DNA of 64,000 bases, from positions 23,842,101 through 23,906,100 of the forward strand of contig NC_092677.1 of NCBI RefSeq assembly GCF_964355755.1, written 5' to 3'. Shown one piece after another: positions 33,986-46,106 of this stretch. The position numbers and the translations under genes were made by a program. A model generated the notes under the pieces. That model had not been told where the DNA came from. It searched no databases and saw only the letters and a program-made list of their open reading frames with translations. How positions within the stretch are numbered: position 1 is the stretch's first letter; every line of letters begins with the position of its first letter. Source of the DNA: Antedon mediterranea. Taxonomy: Eukaryota; Echinodermata; Crinoidea; Comatulida; Antedonidae.

Positions 33986-35189
33986 ATTATTCAACAACAA
34001 AAATAGTTTGTTTAGGTACAATATTATCTACCATTTTACTACTAGTCAATAAATGTGTTACATATATACATAGAATCCGTTTTGTTGTAATTGCTGTAGT
34101 GTTTGTATGATAGTGTTTATCAATTGACGTAGGTTAATTTATCATTGTAATTCTAAGCAGAGTATTTGCAATTTGTAGTGTTTTTTTTTCTCGAATTTTA
34201 AGTACAAAATCAACAAACAAGTTATTTAACGTTCGTCATTCGAATACAAAATACTTAACGGATTTTACGCTGAGCACGAGAGTTCGTCTTTTGATACACT
34301 ACTTTATCGTGTTGTACACACACATAGTGATATAAGTAATGTTATAACTTATAGTGTTATGATTAGGTAATAGGATTATACGTAACGTATCATGGCTTCG
34401 TTAAGCTTATGTTATTAGGGTATTTGATTAGGTAAAGTGAGATAAAGTGCAGATTTATTGATACCAAACTTGGTTGTTATTCATGTCGTAGCTGAAAGCG
34501 ATGCGGTGACCACAATATCAAATAGCTGCAAAGTTGCCGTTGGCGGCATTAGACTGAGGGCGGTATGTTAAAACTTCGACCTGATTTTGTCAAGTACCGG
34601 GCTTCTTTTGTAACTAATGGGAACACATTTACGTGTCATATCATATCCATTTCAAAAAACAGATTCTAATATCGAAGCAACATTTATTTAACACCAGAGT
34701 GTAAATAGAATATTGTTATTAAAAGGGACGGACTTTCTCCCTTGTGATGAAGTCCAGTGGCCTGAATCAACTTTGGACATAAGCCGATGGAAGATGAAAG
34801 GAGGGTCTGTCCATTTAGTAATTAAAGGTGTAAATTTAATAAAATACACCTGTATGCAAAAATGACATCAAAAAATTATGGTAATTGGAATTGACAGCGC
34901 CTTAGTAATTTTGTTTTAACTTCACATCGTTAAAATTTAAATTTAAAATACAGTACAATTTTATGTTAGTATCATCTTCATATCAACTTCATTTAGGCCT
35001 ACCAAAAAAATAATGATGTAACATATTTGCTTATTTTAGTTCTTTCAAAATAAATTATTTATTTTCTCCATAATAAAAACAACCCTCTCAAATGTATTGA
35101 TTATTATTATTACATTGTCGTTGTTTTGTTTTACTTGTTTGTCTTGTTTTGTTTTCTGTTTGTTCAAACTTTAATATGATTACAACTTC
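33986..35189. other. Intergenic, no gene seen
   Basis: AT-rich. 34440-34800 is of more mixed composition with GC patches (GTTGGCGGC, GGCGGTATG). Nothing recognisable. Confidence 0.35.
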
Positions 35190-35340
35190 TTAACAGGCTA
35201 CCCGTTACAAGTTTTTTTGAAGGGAGACCTCCAAATGTTATTACTTTCTGAGTTTTGCCTTTAGGGCTAATTATTTATATTTAAATTTTTATTTGGTTTA
35301 CTTTGAAAGATAAGAAATAAATGTTATGAATGAATAAACG
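35190..35340 (+). mobile_element. LINE-type 3' end
   Basis: AACAGGCTACCCGTTACAAG is followed by GGGAGACCTCC, AGGGCTAATTATTTATATTT and a short-repeat tail AATAAATGTTATGAATGAAT. This is the layout of a truncated non-LTR retrotransposon 3' UTR. Confidence 0.5.
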
Positions 35341-36756
35341 AAGATAGTACATTCTTTGCGATTTTTTAAAATATAGAAACAGCAAACAAAATAACACTAA
35401 CATTGATTTCTATTATTCATCTAAGAAGAGTAAAATTACACGTTATCCACTACTTTTATTCATTTCATCTTATTGATAGGATAGTTTAATATTCCATTGT
35501 TCTATCTGATTTTTTCGTTAATATTTGCTCATCCTTCATACAGTATTTGATGAAAATTCAATTTAATCTATCTTTCTTCTGTATTATCCATCTTTTTCAT
35601 AATTTTCTTATCTTTATTTCTTTACATCTAAAACTTTAATAATAATTACATTTAAATACTCAAATAAAATTAATATACAGGAAAATATATTAAATACTAC
35701 TGTAATGTAATTATTATTCAATAAAAAAAAATAGACATATCCCTGTACATATACGTAATACGTATAGATTGTTATATGCTACATACGATACTTATTTCGG
35801 AATATGTCTATTGATATCATTCCTACACTTGCCTTGCTACCCTTAGAGAATAATACAAAATATGCATGAATTACTTCGATGAGGGTATAGCCAGCATCAA
35901 TCTGCCTCTCATTTATAATTTGCCTTAGGCGGGCTAAACACATTCTATACCTGACATAGCTTAACTTCCGTCCGGGCCTTAAGATACCCTGATTAGAAAA
36001 TAAAAAAATGTCAATCAATGCTTAGAAATTCGAATTATGTGCATAAATTGTTTAAAACATTAAAAAATTAATTTAAATTGTGGTATGAAAAATGCAGTAA
36101 TGAGGTTTGCCTTTCAATTCGTGATAATTTCATACAGTATCTGTAAATTAATGATTAATGTTAATTATCCGCACACGTACAGATTGTAATCAATATTTTA
36201 TTTTAATGATTAAAAATGTTAAATATTTGATCATGCTGCGAAAAATGTTTATTGAGTGTTAGTATTTAGGAAACTATACAAGTCTATAGGCCTATATTCA
36301 GGAAACACCACCCTAAATAAATAGGACAGTTTTTGTTTTTTGAAAACGTGAGTTTCCTGGGAGTTTGTTGAATTCTCCCGGCCCATATAATCACCAGAAA
36401 ATAAGAAACTAAGTAGGCCTAGGCCGAACAGTAACACCTATAATACATTTACTTAAAACCATACTACTAATGTACAGACACACACGGAAACAATGTTGCC
36501 TAACTTGTATTGTTTGGTAATATTTATTTCATCATAATTATATTTTTCTTGTTTAGGGTTCGCGCACATAGTAGCCTAAAAAAAGTTAGGTGTAGCATAT
36601 ATTTAACTTTTTAGTAGTCAACTACCTACTCGGGTAAATAACTAAGCATGCTATATTAACTTTATACATGCTTACTCGCTGTATTGTCTATATACGTATA
36701 AGTATTTATATGAGAAGTTATAATAAATTATTATTATTATTATTATTATTAACTAA
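35341..36756. other. Intergenic; TTA microsatellite at 36724-36750
   Basis: AT-rich. The TTA run immediately precedes the SINE at 36757. No gene. Confidence 0.4.
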
Positions 36757-37045
36757 CGAGTGAGTGAGTGGCCGAGTGGTTAAGACAGAAATTACGTAGC
36801 CATAACATCGGCATGGGTTCGAGGCTCACTCACTCCATGGTTCTTCTCGGATAAGGACTATAACCCGTGGGTCCAGTGTACACAACTAGCTCGTGTGCAC
36901 TTTAAAGAACCTAGTACATCTTTCGAGACGGGTAGGGGGTTACCCCGGTGTATTAGTACATCACAGCCACTGATCACCAACTGGGCCCTCTGGGAGACCA
37001 GTCTTTGACTGAAGAGGTTACCCAGTATAAATATATATTTCAATA
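36757..37045 (+). mobile_element. tRNA-derived SINE, full 5' head
   Basis: The head contains a pol III A box in GTGGCCGAGTGGTTAAGAC (like tRNA-Ser/Leu) and a B box GGTTCGAGGCT (36815-36826). GAGTGAG before and CTCACTC after can pair as an acceptor stem. The body follows with TTCTCGGATAAGGACTATAA, GTCCAGTGTACACA, TTTAAAGAACC and GGGGGTTACCCCGGTG. The body recurs at 60872-61179 with a different 3' end. The element ends in an AT-rich tail near 37045. Confidence 0.85.
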
Positions 37046-38074
37046 AATATTTCAACTGTTTACGAAAGATTGTGATGTGCTCTTGATTACTTACAATCAT
37101 TAATATATCAGATTATTTATTTTGCATTGGAAGCCGGTCTAAATCTACCAATCAAATTAGATATTATTAATAAAATAGTCGATGTCTACACAACGTCAGT
37201 GACTTCCGAAAAAAAAAACCTTAACAATTAATGGCAAACTAAAAGACGCCTCCAATTATCAAAGAAAGTTATTGTAAACTTTCTAATCTGTAGAGGGGGT
37301 GGTAATAACTATAGCTTCGTTGTTGCGTCAAGTGAGAGCATGATTCAATAGTTCAATTCACTAAATCTCTGCGTGTCTGTCCGGCTTTACTCAGAGTCTA
37401 GGAGTAGCACGGTCTTCAAGCTTGGTTGATGCATCTTGGTATAAGAAAGAACGAGTTTTCGTTCGTTAGTCCATTAACGAATCTCAAAATTCTCAAATTG
37501 TTCCGATCGAGCTGCTGAAACTTTTGGAAAAAGCTTTCCTGGGGGTAGAGCGCGTATTAAACTGAAATCGAAGAGGGCGCCACCCAAAATCATGCGATGT
37601 CAAAGGTCAATTAAAAATTTCAAAACTGCTCCAATCGAGCTGAAACTTGGGTAAGGTAATCGTGAGGATATATGGCGAGTATGAATCTGATGCGAGTATA
37701 CTTGAATACTATTCCTTCATTCTAATTAGTTGACGTTATTTCAAAATCGGCCTCTGTCCCTTATAGACAATATTGTGTTTCATAATAATAATTAAGCCAA
37801 AGAATACTACATTTCTATCATTTGAATTACTTATTCATTATTTTTATATAGACATCAACTAACAATAGAGATAGAATTAGTTATGAATTTTTTTAGAAAA
37901 AGGAAAAATTAAACTTTAAAATGAATTTCAATTCTTTAATTACATCAATAATTAAACTTAAATTGCATACTCTTGTTTGCCTCTAAATCCAGAACTATTA
38001 AACGAATTTTGGTATATAGTCCTTTTACGTTTCTAATCTTTAATATTTTTAAAATGATAACTTAATCAATCAAA
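37046..38074. other. Intergenic, no gene seen
   Basis: 37270-37760 is of mixed composition, with two related phrases (CGATCGAGCTGCTGAAACTT and CAATCGAGCTGAAACTT) about 125 bp apart, so a diverged internal duplication is likely there. Otherwise AT-rich. Confidence 0.35.
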
Positions 38075-38275
38075 TCTATAATCATAATAACAATTACAAT
38101 AATTAAACAAAATAATAACTACAAATTACAGTAGTAATGACTATAATGTTTATGTGTTTAAATTTTAAATGTAAATATGTATATGTTTGTATGATGTAGT
38201 ATGTTTAAGCGGATATTAGCCCTTGATAGCATTTGCAGCAATAAAGAAATTGAATTGAAAATTGAATTGAATTAA
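38075..38275 (+). mobile_element. LINE 3' end, plus orientation, paired with 38497-38690
   Basis: It contains TAGTAATGACTATAAT, TGATGTAGTATGTTTAAGCG, GATATTAGCCCTTGATAG and CAGCAATAAAGAAATTGAA, ending in repeats of ATTGAATTGA. The same sequence lies in reverse at 38497-38690 as the end of the longer LINE copy. Confidence 0.8.
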
Positions 38276-38496
38276 ACAATATTCTTATAACGTGACTTCT
38301 GTAGAATCATGTATGTCGCCCCCTATATTTTATATTGGACGATAAAATCGAATACTATTCATGCAAAAATGAAATTCCCACTACCCCATCTATGTTCAAT
38401 AATTATCCTGATCCATTTGACTGACTGTATTCTATAGTGTAAATCGGTTATATAATATCAACTACAACAATTATTACGTTGTAAGATTAAATCCCA

Positions 38497-39580
38497 TCAA
38501 TTCAATTCAATTTCTTTATTGCTGCAAATGCCATCAAGGGCTAATATCCGCTTAAACATACTACATCATACAAACATAATTATACATATTTATATATAAA
38601 ATTTAAACACATAATAATTATAGTCATTACTACTGTAGTAGTTATTATTATTTGTAATTATTGTTATTATGATTATTGTTATAGTTATTATAATAATTAA
38701 TAAAAGTGTAATAAATTATAGGTTACATCTTAAGGGCAGTTTTAATTTCAAGGACAGAAGAGGAAGACACGTTAAGATGAAAAGATTGAGCGAGTGAGAG
38801 TGAGTGAGGAAGAGTAGAGTGAAGAAAACGAGTAGTATGTCCTTTAAAGGGAAGATGAGAAGAGTGTCGATTGTGGCGAATGACCATAGACATAGTACGA
38901 ACAGGAGGAAGAAATGGACGAAGAGGGTGTTAAGGGGACTGCGTGATGGCACAAATCAATTTAAGTAAAAAATACTAATGCCTTAAAGAGAAGGTAATAA
39001 TATTGAAATTAGAAAAAATGGCGGGATAGATATAATAAGTAGCATGATCAGAGAGGAGTTTAGCGACATAGAGTTCGAGACGTTTAATTCGGGCGACTTT
39101 ACATTGGGGGAGGAGACCATAGGTAGAGCAAGAGTATTCAATAGCAGGTTGTATATGTAGGATTTATATAAAAAAGCAATAGTATCAGAATCAAGGGAGT
39201 GTTTAAGGTATTTAAGAATAGAGATTTTTCTGATTTCAGATTTGTAGACAGAAGAAATTTGAGTGTGCCACTTAAGGTTGTCAGAAATTAAAATGCCAAG
39301 GTACTTTAAATGATGGACCTGTTCAACTATAGTTCTATGAAGGTGTAAAAGGGGGGAACACAGTAGGTATTCTACGGAAATCAAAATTTAAAATTTTACA
39401 TTTGTTAGGGGCGAAGGTTAAACCATTGTTGAGGGACCAGGATTCTAAATGAGATGCTAAAATGGGCAATTGATCAAAAGAAGGGTCTTTAAATGAACTT
39501 AATATATTTAAATTTGCATAATTCAATATAGGCCTATATAATGTATTTGTGATTGTAAAATGTTTTAATTTGTACAATAT
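38497..39580 (-). pseudogene. 5'-truncated non-LTR retrotransposon with reverse transcriptase remnants
   Basis: Read on the minus strand from about 39580, frameshifted pieces give SLNNGLTFAPNKCKILNFDF, then VHHLKYLGILISDNLKWHTQ, then SILKYLKHSLDSDTIAFLYK. These are the late palm and thumb segments of a CR1/jockey-group reverse transcriptase. A last open stretch ends TRFLHSTLPHSLS...LEIKTALKM with a stop at 38723-38725. A 3' UTR and a GAATTGA-type tail end at 38497. The 5' part (endonuclease and catalytic core) is missing. Several frameshifts make it inactive. The tail is repeated in opposite orientation at 38075-38275. Confidence 0.88.
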
Positions 39581-40314
39581 TTAAAAAATATCGATACATT
39601 TAATGTAATAGCAGAACTATAATCAACAAACATAATCATTACAACGAATAATGATGAAGAACTTACGGTTTACATTGTATAGCATAGAAAAAGGCTCTAG
39701 AGAAAACTAATTACATTGAAATAGTTTAGAAATAACAAGCAGTAAAAGCTATGTTTCCTACCAGATCAACTATCAATTATTGGTAATCACATTTAAAAAG
39801 AAGAATTCAAATTGGTGTTAATAATAAACAAATATGAATTAAAACGAGTTAATGAAAGTGAAAAAATGTATGCCTAGGTAATATTCTTAGTCGGTAATTT
39901 CTCAAGAAAGAAGAAGTAGAAAGATTTTTTTTAAACATGTTTTTGTGTCTTGTCGTGGTGTTGTTTTGGTAATTAGTTAGTAACACCAAAAGTAAGACAT
40001 CAATAAATCACCATAAAACCGTTTATTGCAATTGATGTGGTTTGTTGGTGGGCTGTTTTTATTTTGTTTTGAATGCTATGGGTGTTTTTATTTTGACTAG
40101 GCGTTATTTTAACAATTTTAATTGTTATAGTAGCCTAATATAAAACAACAAAACAATGTTAAAAAGAAGAAAGAATAATAATTTTTTATTTTTTGTTTAA
40201 GATAATTAGTTTGTGTTAAAGGAAGACAATTATAATTTGAGAACAAGTTTAAAAAAATGTTTTATGTATATCAAGTTTAGAAAAGGTTGCCTTTATTATT
40301 TATTTACGATTTTT
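39581..40314. other. Intergenic, no gene seen
   Basis: AT-rich, no repeat family recognised. Confidence 0.4.
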
Positions 40315-40450
40315 CTTCAATTTTTAGGGGCTGAACTTGATAAGTTCTGACTATTTGTTAGCCCTTCCTTTGATATATAATGTTGTATTTATGTTTACAA
40401 TGTTTATAACTTATTTTTGGGTTTAAAAAAAGAAAAAAGAAAGAAAGAAG
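40315..40450 (+). mobile_element. LINE-type 3' end with A-rich tail
   Basis: TTAGGGGCTGAACTTGATAA is followed by GTTCTGACTATTTGTTAGCCC and CTTCCTTTGATATATAATG, ending in A-rich AAGAAAGAAAG repeats. The short inverted pair GGGGCTGA/GTTAGCCC is common in CR1-like 3' UTRs. Confidence 0.5.
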
Positions 40451-41110
40451 ACAGAAAGAAATCATTCTATTTAGGTTCTTTTCATTCATTTATTCCTAAT
40501 CGGCGTCGCTACCGTAGGCCTACTTCATTGTTGATTTTCTCAAAATGAAGATTTCCTAAGATAGAAAGTGACTCGTATGTTTTCATTAATAACTCTTCAT
40601 ATAATAAATATTATTAAATATAGATTATGAATATATAAAAATCTAAACAAATAATATTTTCGACACTACGCCGATTTTGTGATGCCATGCCTCAAATGAA
40701 GTTCGAAAAAAGAATCCTTTTTTCTGAGTTTGTTTTATATCATATACAGTATTAAACTCCTACTTTTTAATATATGGTGTTAAGTATATAATAAACATTT
40801 ATTAAATAAAATGGAAACAAATCCTTCTTTTACAAAAAAGCGATCGTCAGGGGTATAGAACCGACGGTAATGTTATTTATTATGCGACAGGTGTACAGTC
40901 GGCCAAATCGTCACTTGATGCAATTTTTTTAACCCCTTCCGAAGATACTGGCGTCGCCCACGGTGATATTTTATTTAGGTTTATGTAACTTTCACGAACA
41001 CCGACATAAAGAATATCGTGTTGTTTACGAGCCTTTGTATAGAAATTCGATGCAAAGAGACACTACCATCTAAACTAAAACTTAATAAATCAGCTAGAAG
41101 CGGGCCTTGA
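40451..41110. other. Intergenic, no gene seen
   Basis: 40840-41110 is of mixed composition; nothing recognised. Confidence 0.35.
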
Positions 41111-41600
41111 AGGTTTAAAGATGTATTGTCCCCCTGAACATTTTTTTTTAAATTTTTGTTGTTGAATATGCTATTTTAATATAATTTAATAGTTATCCAC
41201 TTTGACTGGGATCGAAAAAAAAATATTTACCTGAAAAAACTGTAATTTAAAGCAAAAAATATTGTATTGTCCCCCTGAAAACATTTTTTTTACATGTTTT
41301 GTGTTGAATATGCCATTTTAATACATATAATAGTTATCCACTTTGACCAAAACTGGGATCGAAAAAAAAAATATTTACCTGAAAAAACTGTACTTTAAAG
41401 CAAAAAAAATATTCAAATTGGCTGCCAGCCAATGGATGTTTGGTTGAATTTAACCATTTATTTTGTCATTTTAGTAAAAAACATTATTTTCGTTTTCGTT
41501 TTATTTCTACCCAAGTGATTAACTTGATTAAAACAAAATAACCTATTCAAAGTCTGATGTAATTAATCTTTATTTTTGGGGGACAATACATCTTTAACCT
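41111..41600. mobile_element. MITE with 22 bp inverted ends and an internal duplication
   Basis: The left end TTTAAAGATGTATTGTCCCC (41114 on) matches the right end GGGGACAATACATCTTTAA (to 41597). Inside, a segment from TATTGTCCCCCTGAA through GTTATCCACTTTGAC, CTGGGATCGAAAAAAAA and TACCTGAAAAAACTGTA is repeated with a 141 bp period (41124 and 41265), so the left end is present twice. Degraded relatives are probable at 33400-33600 and 42834-43115. No protein is encoded. Confidence 0.8.
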
Positions 41601-41799
41601 ATTGGTCCTGTTTATAAGCATACGGTTAAAATTGGTTAACCATTGTGGGTAATTCTCAATTAATTAATTGAGTGATTTTAAGGTGGTGGCAATAACTAGA
41701 GCAATTATTATACGAGAAGATTTTGTGTGGGGCTGGTATTGTTTTGCGTTACGGTAATTGTTCAAGCAGAACAAATATAGACCTATTCTTCTTCTTTTT

Positions 41800-41911
41800 C
41801 TTTATTGCCGGTCCGCCAAATAGTCTGATGACTTTCCCGCCTCGGCTTCTTTGCTTATATCTCGGATTGCTTTTCTCCAGTCCTGTCTGTTTTCTGCTAT
41901 TCTCCGAATCG
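41800..41911 (-). pseudogene. LINE polyprotein C-terminal fragment
   Basis: On the minus strand an open run of 33 codons reads RRIAENRQDWRKAIRDISKE and on through SSDYLADRQ to a TAA. It matches the degraded copy at 20372-20487 nearly base for base. The AENRQDWRKAIRD pattern close to a stop is typical of the C-terminus of non-LTR retrotransposon proteins. Only this end is present. Confidence 0.6.
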
Positions 41912-42299
41912 TTTATGCGATTGATCCTATGGGGTAGTGAAGTTGATGATTGTTATAGGCCTATAGATATTATATATATTGCTGATTTCTCCTTTGTTAT
42001 AATCTAAGTTGGAGTATTGAAATATTATTTTTATTGTTATGTATTAATCTAGATTTTATTTAACTTAAATCGTTCAGTAAAGATTAGAGAGATATTATTC
42101 AGTTTTGAGATTTAGTTCAATCAAAACAAATGTCACTAGTACCTCTACCAAATTTGTTACAAAGCTTGAAAGGAAACTTGGCATGGAGTAAATGTTAATA
42201 TTCTTATAAGATGGCAGTAGTTTTAAATTATTTAATATCTTTTTAAAAGGCTGGGTGTTTTTTCATTGTAAATGTGCCGTCAGACAAGCGTCTAGTGTC

Positions 42300-42690
42300 T
42301 TCTAAATGAATGTCTCCATAATTTAGGTTCTACAGAAAACGAACTAGCCTACTTTTGAAGAGTCCGTAATTGACTTACAAAAGTAATGCTTTCTGTTTTG
42401 TTTGAAGCGTCAGTTTCTTTCGATAGTTTTCGCCTCAGCCTATCAAGAACATTAGTGATGTGTCAATCAACCGATAGACCCATCGAATTACCCTGAACTT
42501 GACACCTAAACCGATCATGCAGAAATGAACCTGGACGTCTTAACAGGTTTGGCTGCGGGACAAACGTCCATCACCGGCCGTGGACTGGTTGTCTGCTAGG
42601 CATAGTGAACCGACACCTTTGCGCCAGATTCGCTCGGCTTCAGTTTCAGTATCTCACAGTATAGTATAAAGGGCTTGGTCGTTACTGTTG
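42300..42690. promoter_or_regulatory. Candidate regulatory element with T-box and GATA-like sites
   Basis: A 390 bp repeat-free stretch of balanced composition within AT-rich DNA. It holds GACACCT twice (42499 and 42610; a T-box half-site in reverse), CGATAG twice, TGTCAATCA and ACCGGCCGTGG. It is placed midway between FoxC and FoxF. Enhancer function is an inference. Confidence 0.3.
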
Positions 42691-45320
42691 TATCGACTTC
42701 CAAACTTAAAAAGTAAATAAACTTTATTTGCATAGAAACAAAATTAATATATTATCATAGCATAATTGTAGTATAACGTCAATTGGCCCACTGAGAGAGT
42801 ATTACTTTAAAATAGGCTAAGGTTGTTTTTTTCGTTGTTGAAAGGGTCATTTTAATATAATAAAATTAAATAATTATAATTAATTAATATTGTAGGCCTA
42901 TTCACTTTGACAAAAAATTGGATTCTAAAAAAATTGTTAGCTGATGAAGTGATAATTTAAAGAATAAAACATGTCAACTGGAAGCCTATTTCCTTGATAA
43001 ACTGTTTTTTTTTTCTATAAGCGAAATCATTGTTTTTGCTAATTTTATTGACTTTATTCAAACTACAAAATGCCTGTTTGAAGTTTGATTTTATCCATCT
43101 TTATTGTTTATTTTGAGATTTAACAGATATAAACTTATAGTTATTTTGTTAGTTAGGACCTGTGCCATTATTGCAAGTAATAAAACCGTATATTCGGTAC
43201 GGTACTCATCATAATTATCATTATTCTGTATCATCACATTTTCTTGATATCATAATCACCGTCTCTGACGCCGTTTCGATATGTAACTGTATATTAGACT
43301 TTTCTTAATTTTGTCAATGTTGTGTGTGTGGTAATGATAGACATTGTCACTCGTGGTCACAATTCGATGGCGTTCTTTGAGGTCATTCAACTTTGCTTGT
43401 TTTTCTACGTAGGCCTACACCCCATTAAACAAGATGATCGGAACTTGACCATGGTCTTATAGGCCTGGCCTACACTGATTAGTATATATTAGTGCTTATT
43501 AGGTCATGGTATATAAATTGTTCCAAATATCATAAATTATCATGTAGGCCTACTGTACGTTGCGATATACGATGTTAGCATTTTAAACATTACTCAATTT
43601 CTAAATTCCAACTATTTTTCCTTAAATTTGAATGTATGTTACCGTTTTTATACTTGAAAACTTCTTATATTTGTATTATATATTTACTAGCATTAATTTC
43701 TCATGTAAACAAATAAATATATTATTACTCTTACTTTTAGTTCTACACCTAATTCTCCTACATTTTAACTGTTTTATTAGAACAAAATCAACTAGATATC
43801 TAGGTAAATATTTTTTTTTTCTAAAATTTGTTTTTAACATATTTAATTTAACTTTTAGATAGGCACAAACAATGTCAAATTGATTACACAAAACACAAAT
43901 AAAATGTAGGCCTATGATAATTCAAATCTCTAACGCATACTTTAACTTGCGTACAACTCAACTACAACCCTTCGACTAAACGTTTTGAATACATATAAAT
44001 ACAGTATACCATTGGATTAACGGTCGTCGACTCTATCAATTTTAATCGACTGATATAAGCATACTATATGCTATTTTTAATTAAAAATCTTACATTGGGA
44101 ATATACCTTATTAATTATACTGTGATGTGACGACGTATGTCGATGACAACATTCTTCGCAACCCACAAACACAACTTTCCAGTAAAAAGAAACCCCAAAA
44201 ACCGCCAATTCTTTTTTTTTCTAGAAATTTTGAGGAATTATTCACTAGCTTATTTTTAAAAAGAATCTACAGTATATCTGTCGATAAACTAATGAGAGTC
44301 ATGAGAAATAATGAAGATTAAATGGCGCCATGTCAGGTCGTCGTCTGACAAAATATGTGACCATCTTGGGCAGACGATGATGGGTTATGAGATTGAGTGT
44401 TTTGGAAAAACTTTTCGTTGGTGTAATCCCAAAACAGATCTTTCATCATTCAATGTACAGTAGCCTCTCACTGGACATTCACTTTGGGGCAAGATATTGT
44501 TTGTATCCGTCCGTGTATGCTTCTACCGCTGCTGTAGAAATGTAGCACCCAGGCTAGATTCCAGCCTTCATTTCATGTGTTCAATTTTGGTTCATTATAG
44601 ATTTACACAATTCATAAATTGTTGTGTAGGCATACAGTACTTCAAATTATCAAATCTAGTGTGATTTGTATTAAGGCCTTTCAACTATATCCAAAGAGAT
44701 TGGACAATACAGAAGGCCTACTAAATGTAGGCCTATCATTATTTGCTGCACGTCTGAGTTATAGGCCTAGACTAAATTGTATTTGTAACTGAAAAGTCTA
44801 ACTTCTCCAGCCACTGATGCCCTATTTATGGTCTTCTTCATAAAATGTCGTTTGATTCGTATTGTCCTCATTGGTATGCTCACATATTAGACATCGGTAG
44901 ATAGTCAAAATGATAATTAGTTAGATTTAGGTCTATCCCATATTTACATTTTTTATGTAATATTATCTGTAATATTATCTTATAGGTTTCTCATCTTTGT
45001 TAAAAGAGTTACCCTAAAACCTGAACAACCGGTATCCCGGATAGTACCAGTTTAGTTTATTGGTAGGCAGTTTAGTCGCACCTTTTCTAATTCAGCAGGT
45101 ATGTAATGCTTAAGGTGTGGTTCTTGTATAGCGCTGTGGACTCAGGTATTAGCATATTACCCTTCCCATGATCTTCCATCCGGTACTGCTTCTCACTTTC
45201 TACTGAGTTCCACACCAATGCCCTGAGAAGGGGGTGGGGTGGAGAGTTAAAGATTTCATACACTGCTATATTGTACACACGCACCTTATTATTCTCTGTA
45301 CTATTATTATATCCATGTAT
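42691..45320. other. Intergenic, no gene seen
   Basis: AT-rich, with a high density of the octamer TAGGCCTA (42894-44770 has at least six copies). 42834-43115 is probably a degraded relative of the element at 41111-41600. No gene. Confidence 0.4.
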
Positions 45321-45582
45321 AGCCTGGTTTCCATAAAATCGCTACACGACAGAGCGTAGCGATTCTATGGAAACGCTAGAAGGTATCGGGGATCTAGTAC
45401 GCGAGCGCTAAATATTCTTTGGTACGCGTATACGATTCATCGCCGACAAAATCGGCAAAGTTGAACATGGTTGAACTTGACTCTGCGATGAATCGGTGAG
45501 CCTTCCCGATTGCATCGGCGACATCTGCTCGTGTAGCTCAAACGCTGTAGCGACGGTGTAGCGATTTTATGGAAACCAGGCT
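45321..45582. mobile_element. MITE-like element, 262 bp, with long inverted ends
   Basis: It starts AGCCTGGTTTCCATAAAATC and ends GATTTTATGGAAACCAGGCT; the ends are inverted for at least 26 bases including GCTACA/TGTAGC. A second internal inverted pair is CGATTCATCGCCGA/TCTGCGATGAATCGG. It is flanked by TAT on both sides. It has no coding capacity and is not related to families A or B. Confidence 0.85.
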
Positions 45583-46065
45583 TATCGCATAGGCGCAATC
45601 ATGTAGGTGTAATGATTATCCTATGATACAAGATAAATGTGAGAGATATGTTACACTGTTTTGCGAAATTTGCCATGATACGGAACAAATTATAGATACA
45701 TGACAATTTAACGACGCGCGTAGAGTCACTACAAAACGGTTAGCGTCGATCTTTATCAATAAAATATTACTTATCCCGTTTTTGGATGAACTTTTTTTTA
45801 TCTAACAATAACACAACCGGTTAAAACAGCCACATGTACGTGAAGATCTTTGCAATATAATGGTTGAGTTTATTTATAAAGCAAGACTTATCAACGAGAA
45901 TAAGTCAGAAGACGATCAATCATTTAGATAACCGTGTGGGGAAATAATGCTTGAATTGACTCTCCGCAAGGGGGACCAAAAACATTCCAAATTGCTCTCG
46001 CTTTAACTTTTTAGTATTGTTTATTCTTTAAAATGCTTTTTTATAGACCGGTGTAAATTAGTTAG
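45583..46065. other. Intergenic, no gene seen
   Basis: Mixed to AT-rich, nothing recognised. Confidence 0.35.
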
Positions 46066-46106
46066 ACCATGGAGAAATAAGGACTTATTTCTCCATGGTT
46101 TTACTA
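46061..46106. mobile_element. Ultra-short hairpin element with imperfect 7 bp flanks
   Basis: ACCATGGAGAAATAAG (46066-46081) pairs perfectly with CTTATTTCTCCATGGT (46084-46099) around a two-base loop. Taking CATGG as the element end, the flanks are GTTAGAC and GTTTTAC, a 5 of 7 match. It shares the CATGGAGAAAT end with the hairpin at 29039. Confidence 0.45.

Noticed and set aside
36757-36836. Functional tRNA gene
   Set aside because: A and B boxes are present, but the anticodon arm does not fold cleanly and the head continues into a SINE body seen again at 60872-61179.
43632-43891. Overlapping hydrophobic frames on both strands
   Set aside because: AT-rich sequence yields Leu/Ile/Phe/Lys codons by chance; no motif or splice context.
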